From: an uncultured Bacilli bacterium
GTDB lineage: Bacteria > Bacillota_I > Bacilli_A > RF39 > UBA660
Assembly: GCA_910586295.1 (NCBI GenBank)
Contig: CAJUGE010000086.1
Location: forward strand, 1 to 32,413
Direction of reading: 5' to 3'
DNA: 32,413 nt
In this document: positions 7,773-16,726 of the stretch, one piece after another
Layout: each line of letters begins with the position of its first letter
Numbering within the stretch: the first letter of the stretch is position 1
Program-made: the position numbers and the translations under genes
The notes under the pieces: generated by a model
The model's input: the letters and a program-made list of their open reading frames with translations, nothing else
Told to the model about the DNA's origin: nothing
Databases searched by the model: none

Positions 7773-7856
7773 TGGTGCTCGCCCAGGGACTCGAACCCTG
7801 ACACCAAAGGTACACGATTTTGAGTCGTGCGCGTCTACCAATTCCGCCACGCGAGC
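7773..7856 (-). tRNA. tRNA-Leu (anticodon CAA)
   Basis: Minus-strand cloverleaf starting GCTCGCG at 7856 with D-loop GGTAGACG, anticodon stem CACGA/TCGTG and loop CTCAAAA (anticodon CAA, reads TTG), a class II variable arm (TACCTTTGGTGT-like), T-arm GGTTCGAGTCC and encoded CCA at 7775-7773. The seventh acceptor pair is G-G. The long variable arm confirms leucine. Confidence 0.95.
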
Positions 7857-7916
7857 AACATAACTAAATTATAAACAATTTATAGTCAAAATTCAAGAGT
7901 TTTTACAAAACTGTAA

Positions 7917-8582
7917 CTAAATTAACATTTCTATAATTCTACCTGTTTTATCATCAAGTAAAAAACTTACTTTCCCAAGTTCTCCAAATTTATTCTTAAG
8001 AACAGTAACATTAATAATCGAATCATTTTCTTTATCTTTGTAAACACCTAAAACCACATCTGCTTCACAAGCATATTTTTTGTCAGAAAAACTTTCTAAA
8101 GTAACTTCTTGCCCATTAACTAAGTACTTATTAGAGATTAAGCTATTAACAAATATAAGTACATTATACTGTAAAGCAATTCCTCTAATACGCTTAAAAA
8201 CAGTTTCGTTATCTAACGCATAACTATTTTCATTAGTATTTAATAATTCCATATAATCTATAAAAACAAATTTAATATGTTCATTATCAATTAAAACTTC
8301 CTCCAAATCTTCAACACCATCAAGATAATCTGTAATATAAATATTAGAATCATAAATGTTAAGAGACATCTTTTCAAGCACACTAGCAAATATTTCTTGA
8401 TCGATTTCTATAGGTGCATAATAAGACGTTTCTTTGTAATTTTCATCCATATCAATCATAATATTATTTAATAAAGTTGTCTTTCCACTATTGTTCCTAC
8501 CACATATCAAAACAACATTCCCAAGTTCTAATCCATTAAAAAGTTTATCAAGTTTCTTAAAACCCACATCATATTTTTCCAT
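7917..8582 (-). CDS. RecA/DnaB-fold P-loop ATPase of unknown role
   Basis: The 221-residue protein carries Walker A G28-RNNSGKT35, a Walker B-like strand IKFVFIDYMELL of the type seen in the DnaB helicase C-terminal domain (VIDYLQLL), and a VLKNKFG-G stretch near the end that resembles the arginine-finger/loop region of DnaB/RadA-type ATPases. It lacks the DnaB N-terminal domain and any zinc finger, so it is a stand-alone ATPase domain. In-frame ATGs occur at 8618, 8588 and 8582; AAGGAG (8594-8589) abuts 8588 and is correctly spaced only for 8582. It could be a degraded replicative helicase homologue, a prophage loader or a regulator; the sequence does not decide. Confidence 0.65.
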   Translation of the reverse strand: MEKYDVGFKKLDKLFNGLELGNVVLICGRNNSGKTTLLNNIMIDMDENYKETSYYAPIEIDQEIFASVLEKMSLNIYDSNIYITDYLDGVEDLEEVLIDNEHIKFVFIDYMELLNTNENSYALDNETVFKRIRGIALQYNVLIFVNSLISNKYLVNGQEVTLESFSDKKYACEADVVLGVYKDKENDSIINVTVLKNKFGELGKVSFLLDDKTGRIIEMLI

Positions 8583-8676
8583 AACCATCTCCTTAAATAA
8601 ATTATACCAATTAATCATTAATAGGACAACAATTACTTAAAAGTCGTTAATTAAAATTAAAAACATAAAATTAAAT

Positions 8677-9033
8677 ATGAACTCATCTCTAAGCGAAAAA
8701 TTAAAAAACTTAAAAGTTAGTGACTATATTTTTATAATATTTATAGTCATTTCTTTGAGTGGAATATATGCAGATTACAAAGAGAAGAGTGAACTACTTC
8801 ACAAAGATCCAAATGGAAAAAAATCAGCACACAACATAAGACTGATAGCCTTAGTAGCATCTTTATTAATATATATTTTTTTTCTAAACACCAGAATTAA
8901 GAAGAAAAACAAAGGAGTAAGTGAGTTTCTAAATAATTTAGACATACTAGCAACAATACTTTTCATAATAGGCGGGATAATATTCATATATACAGAATAC
9001 AAAGGAGCAGATGACAGTATTATACTAGAATAA
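8677..9033 (+). CDS. Small three-helix membrane protein, hypothetical
   Basis: The 118-residue product has membrane helices at about residues 17-32, 55-72 and 88-105 separated by charged loops. No family is recognised. The start has no obvious ribosome site, so the exact start is uncertain. It stands alone between the divergent ATPase gene and the gltX promoter. Confidence 0.55.
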   Translation: MNSSLSEKLKNLKVSDYIFIIFIVISLSGIYADYKEKSELLHKDPNGKKSAHNIRLIALVASLLIYIFFLNTRIKKKNKGVSEFLNNLDILATILFIIGGIIFIYTEYKGADDSIILE

Positions 9034-9078
9034 AGATTAAAAATTATAAAGAAAAATTATGAAAACTCCAAAGCAAAG

Positions 9079-9107
9079 TTGCAATAAATAAGAAATTCCT
9101 ATATAAT
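9079..9107 (+). promoter_or_regulatory. Sigma-A promoter of gltX
   Basis: TTGCAA (9079-9084), 17 bp, TATAAT (9102-9107). No T-box leader follows; the leader is only about 20 bases long. Confidence 0.8.
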
Positions 9108-9134
9108 ATTCATATCAAATGGGAGTGATTATTA

Positions 9135-10778
9135 ATGACAAGAAAAGAATACGCAGACTTTTTATTACCTAATGTTGAACACACAAAAGAGTATTATGAA
9201 GAATTATATAAAGAAAGAAATTTACCTAGTGATGCAATAGTAACAAGATTCGCACCATCTCCAACTGGATTTGTTCACATAGGACACTTATTTACTAGCT
9301 TTGTTGCAAGAAGATTTGCAAGTCAAACTGGTGGTATTTGCTTGCTTAGAATAGAAGATACAGACCAGAAAAGACAGGTAGAAAACGGAATTAATCAAAT
9401 AATAGAAGATTTAAAAAATTATGGAATTGAATTTGATGAAGGTGCTATAAATGAAACAGAAGAAAAAGGAGAATATGGGCCATATATACAAAGTAAAAGA
9501 AAAGACATATACCAAGCATTTGCAAAGTATTTAATTGAAGAAGGCCTTGCATATCCTTGTTTCCTAACAGAAGAAGAAATGGAGAGTATTAGAAAATCTC
9601 AAGAAGCATCTAAAGAAAGAATAGGAATTTATGGTGATTTTGCAAAGTATAGAAATATATCTATGGAAGAAGCAGAAGAAAAGATTAACAATGGAGAAAA
9701 ATATATAATAAGATTAAAATCACCTGGAAAATTTGAAAATAAAGTGATTGTAGAAGATGAAATACGTGGTACAATAGAATTTCCAGAAAATGACCAAGAC
9801 ATAGTTATAATTAAACAAGATGGACTACCTACGTACCACTTTGCACATCTAGTAGACGATCATCTTATGAAAGTGACACATGTATTTAGAACAGACGAAT
9901 GGCTAAGTTCATTGCCTATACATGTTCAACTATTTGATATATTCGGTTATAAAAGACCTGTATATGTTCATCTTTCACCGCTAAATAAAAGAGAAGGGAA
10001 TACTGTAAGAAAGTTAAGTAAGAGAAAAGATCCTGAATTAGCAGTAAGATTTTATCATGAGCAAGGAATACCAACTGATGCTGTCAAAATATATATTTTG
10101 ACTATAATAAATTCAAACTTCGAAGAATGGTATGAAAATAATAAAGATAAAACATATAACGACTTCGAATTGTCTTTTGACAAAGTAAGTACATCTGGCT
10201 CACTTTTCGATATCGAAAAGCTAATGAATATATCTAAAAACTACATAAGCACAATGTCTGCCCAAGACTTATACACAAATGTGTTAACTTATTCACAAGA
10301 ATTTGACACAGAGTTTTACGAACTATTAACAAAGTATAAAGACTACTCTATAAACGTACTTAACATCGAACGTGAAGTAGAAAGACCAAGAAAAGACATA
10401 GAAAGTTATAGTGCAGTAAAAAGAGAAATAGGTTATATGTATGATGAACTCTTTGCAAAGGATGAAATAACTTATGAACATAAAGACTTTTACGACAAAG
10501 AATTACTAACTTATTATATAGAAAATATTTATAACGAAAATGATGACAAAGACACTTGGTTTAGCAAAATAAAAGAAATGTGTCCAAAATTTGGCTTTGC
10601 AAGCGAAACAAAAGAATATAAAAAGAATCCAGAAAATTATAAAGGAAGTGTCGCACATGCTTGTGAAATAATAAGAGTTGCAGTAACTCACAGAACCATG
10701 ACACCAGACCTTTATGAAATATTAAAACTATTAGGAAAAGACAGAATTAAGCAAAGAATAGACGACTTTAAGATTTAA
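9135..10778 (+). CDS. gltX: Glutamyl-tRNA synthetase (divergent, with N-terminal extension)
   Basis: Class I synthetase charging tRNA-Glu. The adenylate site motif reads APSPTGFVHIGHL with HIGH at 48-51, and the second signature is KLSKR at 293-297 (KMSKS-like). LLRIEDTDQKR follows the first motif, as in GluRS. At 547 residues it is longer than the usual 470-490; about 35 extra residues precede the catalytic core, and the HLFTSFVARRFA segment after HIGH differs from the common NARTALFN. This is a sub-type seen in some Firmicutes. The ribosome site GGGAGTG lies upstream. An alpha/beta hydrolase gene follows after 17 bases, probably in the same operon. Discrimination between Glu and Gln tRNAs cannot be judged here. 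Confidence 0.93.
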   Translation: MTRKEYADFLLPNVEHTKEYYEELYKERNLPSDAIVTRFAPSPTGFVHIGHLFTSFVARRFASQTGGICLLRIEDTDQKRQVENGINQIIEDLKNYGIEFDEGAINETEEKGEYGPYIQSKRKDIYQAFAKYLIEEGLAYPCFLTEEEMESIRKSQEASKERIGIYGDFAKYRNISMEEAEEKINNGEKYIIRLKSPGKFENKVIVEDEIRGTIEFPENDQDIVIIKQDGLPTYHFAHLVDDHLMKVTHVFRTDEWLSSLPIHVQLFDIFGYKRPVYVHLSPLNKREGNTVRKLSKRKDPELAVRFYHEQGIPTDAVKIYILTIINSNFEEWYENNKDKTYNDFELSFDKVSTSGSLFDIEKLMNISKNYISTMSAQDLYTNVLTYSQEFDTEFYELLTKYKDYSINVLNIEREVERPRKDIESYSAVKREIGYMYDELFAKDEITYEHKDFYDKELLTYYIENIYNENDDKDTWFSKIKEMCPKFGFASETKEYKKNPENYKGSVAHACEIIRVAVTHRTMTPDLYEILKLLGKDRIKQRIDDFKI

Positions 10779-10795
10779 TCCTAAAAGGAGTATAA

Positions 10796-11725
10796 ATGAA
10801 AGAAGAAAAATTTGAAATAAAATCTAAGTATGACAACTTAAAAATCAAGGGTACGATATACAAACCAGAAAAAGAAATAAAAGGTTTATTCTTCATTTCA
10901 CATGGTATGTGTGAAGAAAGAAGCAGATACTATGACTTTATGAAATACTTAGCAGAAAATGATTATGTTGTAATAATACACGACCACCGTGGACACGGAG
11001 AAAGTGTAAAAAATATAGAAGATTTAGGATACTTTAAAGATGAAAAAGGCATAGCTATTGTAGAAGATTTACATGATGTAATAGAATACTTTCAAAGAAA
11101 ATACCCTAAAACTAAAACAACATTATTTGGACACTCAATGGGTTCTTTAGTAGTAAGAAACTTCATAGGAAAGTATGATAATCTCATTGATGAGTTAATT
11201 ATATGCGGTTCTCCTAGTAGAAATAAACTAGTTAACATAGGTTTAATGACTGCAAAATTTATAAAGAAACGTAAAGGCGAAAAATATAGAAGCCAATTTC
11301 TAGAAAAACAAACAACAGGTAGCTATGATAAAATCTTCAAAAGCGAGCCAGAAAAAAACTGCTGGCTTTCTAGAGATAAACATGTAGTAAAACTATACAA
11401 CGAAGGAGAACGAACAGGATTTAACTTCACAACTAATGGATACATAAATTTATTTAATTTACTAAAAAATACATACAAAAAAAGTAAATATAATGTTAAA
11501 AACAAAGATTTAAAAATATTCTTTATCGCAGGAAGTAATGATCCAGTAATAAAAAACAAAGAATCTTGGTTAAAAGCAGTAGAATTTATGAAAAGTGTAG
11601 GATACAGTGATGTATATAAAAAATTATATAAAGAAATGAGACATGAAATATTAAATGAAATTGGTCATCAAGAAGTGTATGAAGACATACTAGATTTCAT
11701 AAATTATTACGAAAAAGAAATATAA
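10796..11725 (+). CDS. Alpha/beta hydrolase, monoacylglycerol lipase/lysophospholipase type
   Basis: The 309-residue protein has the serine hydrolase fold: oxyanion region ISHGMCEERSRY (34-45), HDHRGHGES (62-70), nucleophile elbow GHSMGS with Ser114, acid Asp249 in GSNDPV and His283 in RHEIL. These agree with the hydrolase_4 group of lysophospholipases and monoacylglycerol lipases acting on lipid esters. There is no signal peptide, so it is intracellular. A ribosome site AAAGGAG lies about five bases upstream of the ATG, and the gene follows gltX closely. Confidence 0.88.
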   Translation: MKEEKFEIKSKYDNLKIKGTIYKPEKEIKGLFFISHGMCEERSRYYDFMKYLAENDYVVIIHDHRGHGESVKNIEDLGYFKDEKGIAIVEDLHDVIEYFQRKYPKTKTTLFGHSMGSLVVRNFIGKYDNLIDELIICGSPSRNKLVNIGLMTAKFIKKRKGEKYRSQFLEKQTTGSYDKIFKSEPEKNCWLSRDKHVVKLYNEGERTGFNFTTNGYINLFNLLKNTYKKSKYNVKNKDLKIFFIAGSNDPVIKNKESWLKAVEFMKSVGYSDVYKKLYKEMRHEILNEIGHQEVYEDILDFINYYEKEI

Positions 11726-11760
11726 TAGATAATATGCATATAATTAATTGGTGAATAAAA

Positions 11761-12027
11761 ATGTTTAAAATATCTGATTGCTTATATGTAGCTAAAATTC
11801 TTGAAGTTGATTTTAAGAATTTTACACCAGAAGAATTTCTTAGCGGAATAAACATTGAGCTAGAACATGGTCTAATAAATCCAAAAACTAATGTTACAAA
11901 CGATAACTTGCTATTAACTGCAAAAATTGCCTTGGCACACTTAAACGAATTTCCAAACTATTATAATGAAAAATATGGTTTATTAGCATTCGAGAAATTT
12001 CTCAAAACAAAACTAAAGGATTTGTAG
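11761..12027 (+). CDS. DUF5661-like small protein
   Basis: The 88-residue protein resembles the DUF5661 family: FTPEEFLSGINIELEHG, TNVTNDNLL, KIALAHLNEFPNYY and a C-terminal FEKFLK. Members are small cytoplasmic proteins of unknown function, often in anaerobes. It lies 35 bases after the hydrolase gene. Its stop codon is part of the following terminator stem. Confidence 0.65.
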   Translation: MFKISDCLYVAKILEVDFKNFTPEEFLSGINIELEHGLINPKTNVTNDNLLLTAKIALAHLNEFPNYYNEKYGLLAFEKFLKTKLKDL

Positions 12028-12053
12028 AAAATTAGTCTACAAATCCTTTTAAT
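12015..12053. terminator. Strong bidirectional terminator
   Basis: Perfect 14-bp stem (12015-12028 with 12036-12049) around the loop AAATTAG, ending in TTTT on the plus strand and TTTAGTTTTG on the minus strand. It separates the gltX block from the convergent RHH gene. Confidence 0.9.
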
Positions 12054-12064
12054 ATTAAAAAATA

Positions 12065-12259
12065 CTAACTATTAGTATTAATATTATCTTCTTCCAAATT
12101 ATTTAAAGAATATTCTATACATTGATTCACAAGCCTATTAATAGAAATATTATATTTATTAGACAACTCTTCAATTCTAGTCAATAATTCTGTTTTAATT
12201 CTAAAAGTTTTTAACTCGGACTTATTATCTTTAATATTATTAATTTTAAATTTTTCCAT
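12065..12259 (-). CDS. Ribbon-helix-helix (CopG-like) DNA-binding protein
   Basis: The 64-residue protein has a ribbon-helix-helix core: a strand KTFRIKTELL (17-26), helix TRIEELSNKY and a second helix SINRLVNQCIEYSLNNL after the turn NI. Such proteins dimerise and bind TGTA-rich direct or inverted half-sites, often repressing their own promoter. GGAG precedes the ATG. The gene is divergent from a lipoprotein gene and the two promoters share a -35 box within repeated half-sites, so autoregulation and control of the neighbour are likely. No toxin gene is beside it, so it is not obviously an antitoxin. Confidence 0.75.
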   Translation of the reverse strand: MEKFKINNIKDNKSELKTFRIKTELLTRIEELSNKYNISINRLVNQCIEYSLNNLEEDNINTNS

Positions 12260-12276
12260 ACTATCACTCCAATTAA

Positions 12277-12348
12277 ATTATACAAAAGTGTAATACATGT
12301 TGTAAGATACACAAAAATGTGATACAATTTAGTTGTACAAAATGTAAG
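12277..12348. promoter_or_regulatory. Divergent promoters sharing one -35 box, with repeated operator-like sites
   Basis: The hexamer at 12300-12305 reads TTGTAA on the plus strand and TTACAA on the minus strand. It is 17 bp from TACAAT (12323-12328) for the lipoprotein gene and 17 bp from TATAAT (12282-12277, minus) for the RHH gene. Three related sites overlap it: ACAAAAGTGTAATACA (12282-12297), ACAAAAATGTGATACA (12311-12326) and ACAAAATGTAAG (12337-12348), all rich in TGTA/TACA half-sites. RNA polymerase could not occupy both promoters at once. Confidence 0.7.
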
Positions 12349-12364
12349 GGTGGAAAGGGAAAAT

Positions 12365-13780
12365 ATGAAAAAAATAATAATATTGGGATTAATATTAGTT
12401 AACTTGATTATTCTTTCGGGCTGCAAAAATGAAAATAAAGAAAATAATAAAATAGTAGAAAATAAAAATAGTTTACTTAGTTACACCATTGATGGAGAAA
12501 AAGTAGACAAAAAACCCACAAAAGAAGAAGGATACATAGTTAATAAAATCATATGTGATAATGGAAGTGACATTATGTGGGATAATGATAATTGGGAAGT
12601 TGAATTGACTAAAGTTGAGAGTAAAGACAGATGTAAGATCGATTTTACTAAAGATATAAATACTCCAGGATATAGAATAACAGTAACTTCTAATATGTCT
12701 AGTGCATTAGATAGTCTATCAAAAGCAACAACTGAAAATGGTACAGTAAAAATATATTCAAACAACACAATAACAAACATAAGTGGATGTAATGGAGAAA
12801 TAAAAGGAAACAAAGTAATAATAAATAACATAACACAAAATCAAACATGCAATATACAAATCGAGCAAACATTAGCAAATGCAATTAAAACTGCATATCC
12901 ACCAAAACTAGGAAGAAGTAACTTTAGCAGTATAGACAACGGAACACCAGGACTATACACAGGAGAAGATGACCAAGGAACAACATACTACTTCAGTGGA
13001 GATGGAACGAACATGAACAACTGGGTAAGCTTTACAGGAAAGAAATGGAGAATAATCAGAATCAATGGAAACGGAAGTGTAAGACTACTGTATGCAGGAA
13101 ACGGAACATCAGCAACAGATATAGGAAGTAGTACATATAACAGCACAAATAGTCATCCAGCATATGTAGGGTGGAAGTATACAGTAGGAGGAAGTTTGTC
13201 AGCAGATAGAGGAAATGCAAATAAGAGTAATGCGTATAGTACAGTAGAGACATGGTATAATGGACTTTCAAGTACAAATAAAAACTTCATAGATACAGAC
13301 GCAATATATTGTAGTGATAGAAATCTAAAAAGTGGAAGTACATATAGTACAAGTTCAACATTCTACTATGCAGCATATGGAAGACTAAATACAAAAAAGA
13401 CACCAACATTCAATTGTAGTAATACAAGTGATAGATTCACAACATTTGGGTTAATGACAGCAGATGAAGTAGCGTTCGCAGGAGGAAAATATGTAACAGA
13501 TAGTCCAAAAGCATATTATTACCTAGCCCAAGATGGAACAAGCAGTATCACAGGAAGTAGTCCTTGGTGGACTATGACTCCAGAAAAATTTGATAAAAAT
13601 AATACAAAAATGATTACAAATGTATTCACTGTATCAGGTGTTTCTCCTGGATTTTTGTATTCTGAACATACAGCTTTAGAGAGGGCTTATATCCGTCCAG
13701 TAGTATCACTAAAATCAAATGTAACAGTAAATGGAGGAAGCGGAAGTGCTAGTTCACCATATGAAATAACTCTACGTTAA
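12365..13780 (+). CDS. Lipoprotein with a C-terminal gut-Firmicutes surface domain (DUF6273-like)
   Basis: The 471-residue product has a lipoprotein signal with lipobox LSGC (Cys20). After a polar stretch comes a Gly/Asn-rich region with cysteines, then from about residue 180 a domain beginning KLGRSNFSS and containing YYFSGDGTNMNNWVSF, WRIIRINGNGSVRLLY, a WYNGL segment, GLMTADEVAFAGG, WWTMTP and a closing RPVVSLKSNV. This cassette is widespread in surface proteins of uncultured gut Firmicutes; its function is unknown. A GTG at 12350 is in frame but precedes the ribosome site, so ATG 12365 is used. It is exported, lipid-anchored, and probably regulated by the divergent RHH protein. Confidence 0.75.
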   Translation: MKKIIILGLILVNLIILSGCKNENKENNKIVENKNSLLSYTIDGEKVDKKPTKEEGYIVNKIICDNGSDIMWDNDNWEVELTKVESKDRCKIDFTKDINTPGYRITVTSNMSSALDSLSKATTENGTVKIYSNNTITNISGCNGEIKGNKVIINNITQNQTCNIQIEQTLANAIKTAYPPKLGRSNFSSIDNGTPGLYTGEDDQGTTYYFSGDGTNMNNWVSFTGKKWRIIRINGNGSVRLLYAGNGTSATDIGSSTYNSTNSHPAYVGWKYTVGGSLSADRGNANKSNAYSTVETWYNGLSSTNKNFIDTDAIYCSDRNLKSGSTYSTSSTFYYAAYGRLNTKKTPTFNCSNTSDRFTTFGLMTADEVAFAGGKYVTDSPKAYYYLAQDGTSSITGSSPWWTMTPEKFDKNNTKMITNVFTVSGVSPGFLYSEHTALERAYIRPVVSLKSNVTVNGGSGSASSPYEITLR

Positions 13781-13788
13781 TGAATATC

Positions 13789-13824
13789 AAAAAGAACTAA
13801 TTCAAATATTTTAGTTCTTTTTAT
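13789..13824 (+). terminator. Terminator after the lipoprotein gene
   Basis: Perfect 12-bp stem AAAAAGAACTAA (13789-13800) / TTAGTTCTTTTT (13811-13822), loop of 10 bases, with a T run. Confidence 0.88.
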
Positions 13825-13881
13825 ATACAATACTACATTAAAATGGTATCATAATATATAGAATAAAGGGAGTTGATTAAA

Positions 13882-16506
13882 GTGTACTATAACAAAAGTA
13901 TAAAAGAAATAGAAAAAGAACTAACAACAAATATAGATGGATTAAGCAGTGATGAAGTCCAAAAACGAGCTTTAATCTATGGAAAAAATACACTACCAAA
14001 ACATAAAAAAGAAAGCGTACTAAAAATATTCATTAGTGAATTTAAAGATCCAATAGTTATTCTATTACTAGTGGCAATAATCGCTTCGTTCTTAGTCGGA
14101 GAAACTGTAGACGCCCTAGCAATTCTATTTATAGTTATAGTCGATGTATTAATGGGAACTTACCAAGAAAACAAAGCAAATAACACAGCAGAAGCTTTAG
14201 CAGAACTAGTTACAGTCAAAACAAAAGTAATAAGAGATGGAAAAATAACGAAAGTTGAATCTGAAAATGTAACAGTAGGAGACATAATATTTTTAGAATC
14301 TGGTGACAAAATATCTGCAGACATAAGACTAATTGAAACGCATAATTTAACCATAAACGAAAGTGTCATAACAGGAGAAAGTCTAGAAATCAACAAAACA
14401 CACGAAAAAATCTCTAAGAAAAATATAAGTATTTCGGAACAAATCAACATGGCTTTCGCAGGCTCAACTGTTGTAAAAGGTCGTGCCAAAGGAATTGTTG
14501 TAGGAATTGGTTTGAACACAGAAATCGGGCATATCGCAACTAGTATACAAGAAACAAAAGAAGAAAAATCCCCACTTACAATACGTGTAGAAAAATTATC
14601 AAAACAAATAAGCATACTAGTAGTCATAACAGCTGTAATAATAGCTTTTCTTATGCTATTCAAAGGAGTCCCTTTAAATGAACTATTCCTATCAGTAATA
14701 GCACTATCGGTATCTGCTATGCCAGAAGGCTTACCACTTTCTTTAACCATGGCATTAACTATCGCATCAAATAAAATGGCAACTAAAAATGTTGTAGTAA
14801 AAAAATTAAATTCAGTTGAATCCTTAGGAAGTTGTACAGTAATAGCAAGTGATAAAACAGGAACACTTACTGTAAACGAACAAACTGCAAAGAAAATATT
14901 AATGCCAAATGGAGAAGAGTACACAGTAACTGGAGTGGGCTATGACTTTAATGGACATGTCGATGGAACAAACCTAGAATATGCAGAAGAAATCGCTTTA
15001 CTAGGAGTTATTAACAATGAAGCAATAGTAAAAGAAGACAAAAAAGTAGGAGACTCTATTGACATTGCATTTAAAGTATTAGGTAACAAACTAGACATAA
15101 AAACAACAGGAATTAACATAATAGACACCATCCCATATGAATCAGAAAATAAATATTCATGTGTATTCTACGAAAAAGAAGGTAAGCATTACTGCACAAT
15201 AAAAGGCTCAACCGAAAAAGTAGCATCCTTCTGTAAAAACATATACCTAACAAAAGAAAAAATAAACTCTAATCTTATAGAAAATCAGAATGAATACTTA
15301 GCAAGCGATGGATACAGAGTAATCGCACTAGCTTCAGGAAGTGTTCCTAAAAAATCTTCATACAAAGAATCAGACATAAAGAACTTAACATTTATGGGAC
15401 TTGTTGGATTTATAGATCCTATAAGAAAAGAAGTGGTGGACTCAATAAAAGAATGTAAAAATGCTGGAATAAAAGTACTAATGATAACAGGAGACCATCC
15501 ACTCACAGCTTTTTCTATTGCAAAAGAATTAGAATTAACTAAAGAATTTAGCAGTGTAACCTCTGGAGAAGAAGTAGAAAAAATGCTAAAAAAAGGGAAA
15601 AAAGAATTTGATAAATTCATAAAAACAAAAAATGTATTCGCACGTGTAACTCCAATACAAAAGTTAGAAATAGTAGAATCTTTAAAAAGGCAAGGAGAAT
15701 TTGTAGCAGTAACAGGAGATGGAGTAAACGATGCTCCTGCTCTAAAAAGCGCAAACATCGGCATATCTATGGGAAGCGGAACAGACCTAGCAAGAGAAAC
15801 TGCAAAAATGATAATAATAGATGACAATTTTAAATCTATAGTATCTGCAGTAGAAGAGGGAAGAGTAGCTTATGCCAATATAAGAAAAATTATATATTTC
15901 CTACTATCATGTGGAATGGCAGAAGTATTATTCTTCATACTATCTATATTAGTAGATTTACCAATGCCATTAGTTGCAATACAACTTTTATGGCTTAATG
16001 TAGTAACAGATGGAATACAAGATTTAGCACTTTCATTTGAAAAAGCAGAACCAGGAATAATGAAAGAAAAACCAAGAAATCCTAAAGAAAGCATATTTGA
16101 TAAAAACCTAATCCAAGAAATAGCAGTATCCTCGGTAACAATAGGAGTAGTTGTATTTGCAGTTTGGTATTATTTTATAAAAATTCTAGGAATGGATGTA
16201 ACAGTAGCAAGAGGGTATATAATGGCACTTATGGTATTCATACAAAATATACATGTATTTAACTGTAGAAGTGAAAGAAAATCTGCATTCTTTGTCTCAA
16301 TCAAAAATAATCCATTCATAGTAGTAGGACTAATACTAACAATCTTGCTTCAAATCATAGTTATGGAATTAGACTTTATGACTAATCTACTACAAACAGT
16401 ATCAATACCTTTATTTAACTTACTTTGCTTATTTGTTCTAGCACTGATTATATTATTTATAATGGAAGTATATAAACTAATTAGATATGGAAAAACTAAA
16501 AGTTGA
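13882..16506 (+). CDS. P-type calcium-transporting ATPase (P2 type)
   Basis: An 874-residue cation pump with all P-type motifs: TGES at 164-167 (dephosphorylation), PEGLP at 281-285 in M4, DKTGTLT with phosphorylated Asp324, GDGVNDAP at 612-619. The M6 segment LNVVTDGIQDLAL has the N-x-x-x-D calcium ligands and M5 keeps the Glu of MAEVLFF, so SERCA/PMCA-like calcium export is the best guess; the Asn three residues before that Glu is replaced by Gly. Cation-ATPase N and C domains and about ten helices are present. A TTG at 13873 abuts the GGGAG site; GTG at 13882 has proper spacing. An extended -10 (TGGTATCAT, 13844-13852) lies upstream. Manganese specificity cannot be excluded. Confidence 0.9.
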   Translation: MYYNKSIKEIEKELTTNIDGLSSDEVQKRALIYGKNTLPKHKKESVLKIFISEFKDPIVILLLVAIIASFLVGETVDALAILFIVIVDVLMGTYQENKANNTAEALAELVTVKTKVIRDGKITKVESENVTVGDIIFLESGDKISADIRLIETHNLTINESVITGESLEINKTHEKISKKNISISEQINMAFAGSTVVKGRAKGIVVGIGLNTEIGHIATSIQETKEEKSPLTIRVEKLSKQISILVVITAVIIAFLMLFKGVPLNELFLSVIALSVSAMPEGLPLSLTMALTIASNKMATKNVVVKKLNSVESLGSCTVIASDKTGTLTVNEQTAKKILMPNGEEYTVTGVGYDFNGHVDGTNLEYAEEIALLGVINNEAIVKEDKKVGDSIDIAFKVLGNKLDIKTTGINIIDTIPYESENKYSCVFYEKEGKHYCTIKGSTEKVASFCKNIYLTKEKINSNLIENQNEYLASDGYRVIALASGSVPKKSSYKESDIKNLTFMGLVGFIDPIRKEVVDSIKECKNAGIKVLMITGDHPLTAFSIAKELELTKEFSSVTSGEEVEKMLKKGKKEFDKFIKTKNVFARVTPIQKLEIVESLKRQGEFVAVTGDGVNDAPALKSANIGISMGSGTDLARETAKMIIIDDNFKSIVSAVEEGRVAYANIRKIIYFLLSCGMAEVLFFILSILVDLPMPLVAIQLLWLNVVTDGIQDLALSFEKAEPGIMKEKPRNPKESIFDKNLIQEIAVSSVTIGVVVFAVWYYFIKILGMDVTVARGYIMALMVFIQNIHVFNCRSERKSAFFVSIKNNPFIVVGLILTILLQIIVMELDFMTNLLQTVSIPLFNLLCLFVLALIILFIMEVYKLIRYGKTKS

Positions 16507-16628
16507 GTAACAAAAAAGTGAAAAATGAGAAAAATAATATAAATAAAGGAAGAATACAAGAAAAAAGGCGGAATTAACGTTCGTATACCAAATATAACAC
16601 CATCACCAATAAAACCTAATAAACCACT

Positions 16629-16656
16629 AAAAGACTAGATAAAAATAGTCTTTTTA
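16629..16656 (+). terminator. Terminator downstream of the P-ATPase
   Basis: AAAAGACTA (16629-16637) / TAGTCTTTT (16646-16654), eight-base loop, T tail. The 120 bases between the ATPase stop and this hairpin hold no ORF with a usable start. Confidence 0.82.
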
Positions 16657-16726
16657 TTATCACGCAACTTTAAAGTTCTTTATAATTACCTGACAAAGTA
16701 GTATAATAAACTTAGTAGGTGATTAT

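Noticed and set aside
12065..12259. RHH protein as an antitoxin
   Set aside because: No small toxin ORF lies beside it on either strand; the divergent lipoprotein is not a toxin family.
16543..16638. Stretch reading IKEEYKKKGG...NKPLKD to a TAG before the terminator
   Set aside because: It looks protein-like, but the only upstream ATG in frame (16525) meets a TAA after five codons and no other start follows a ribosome site. Left as uncertain non-coding.
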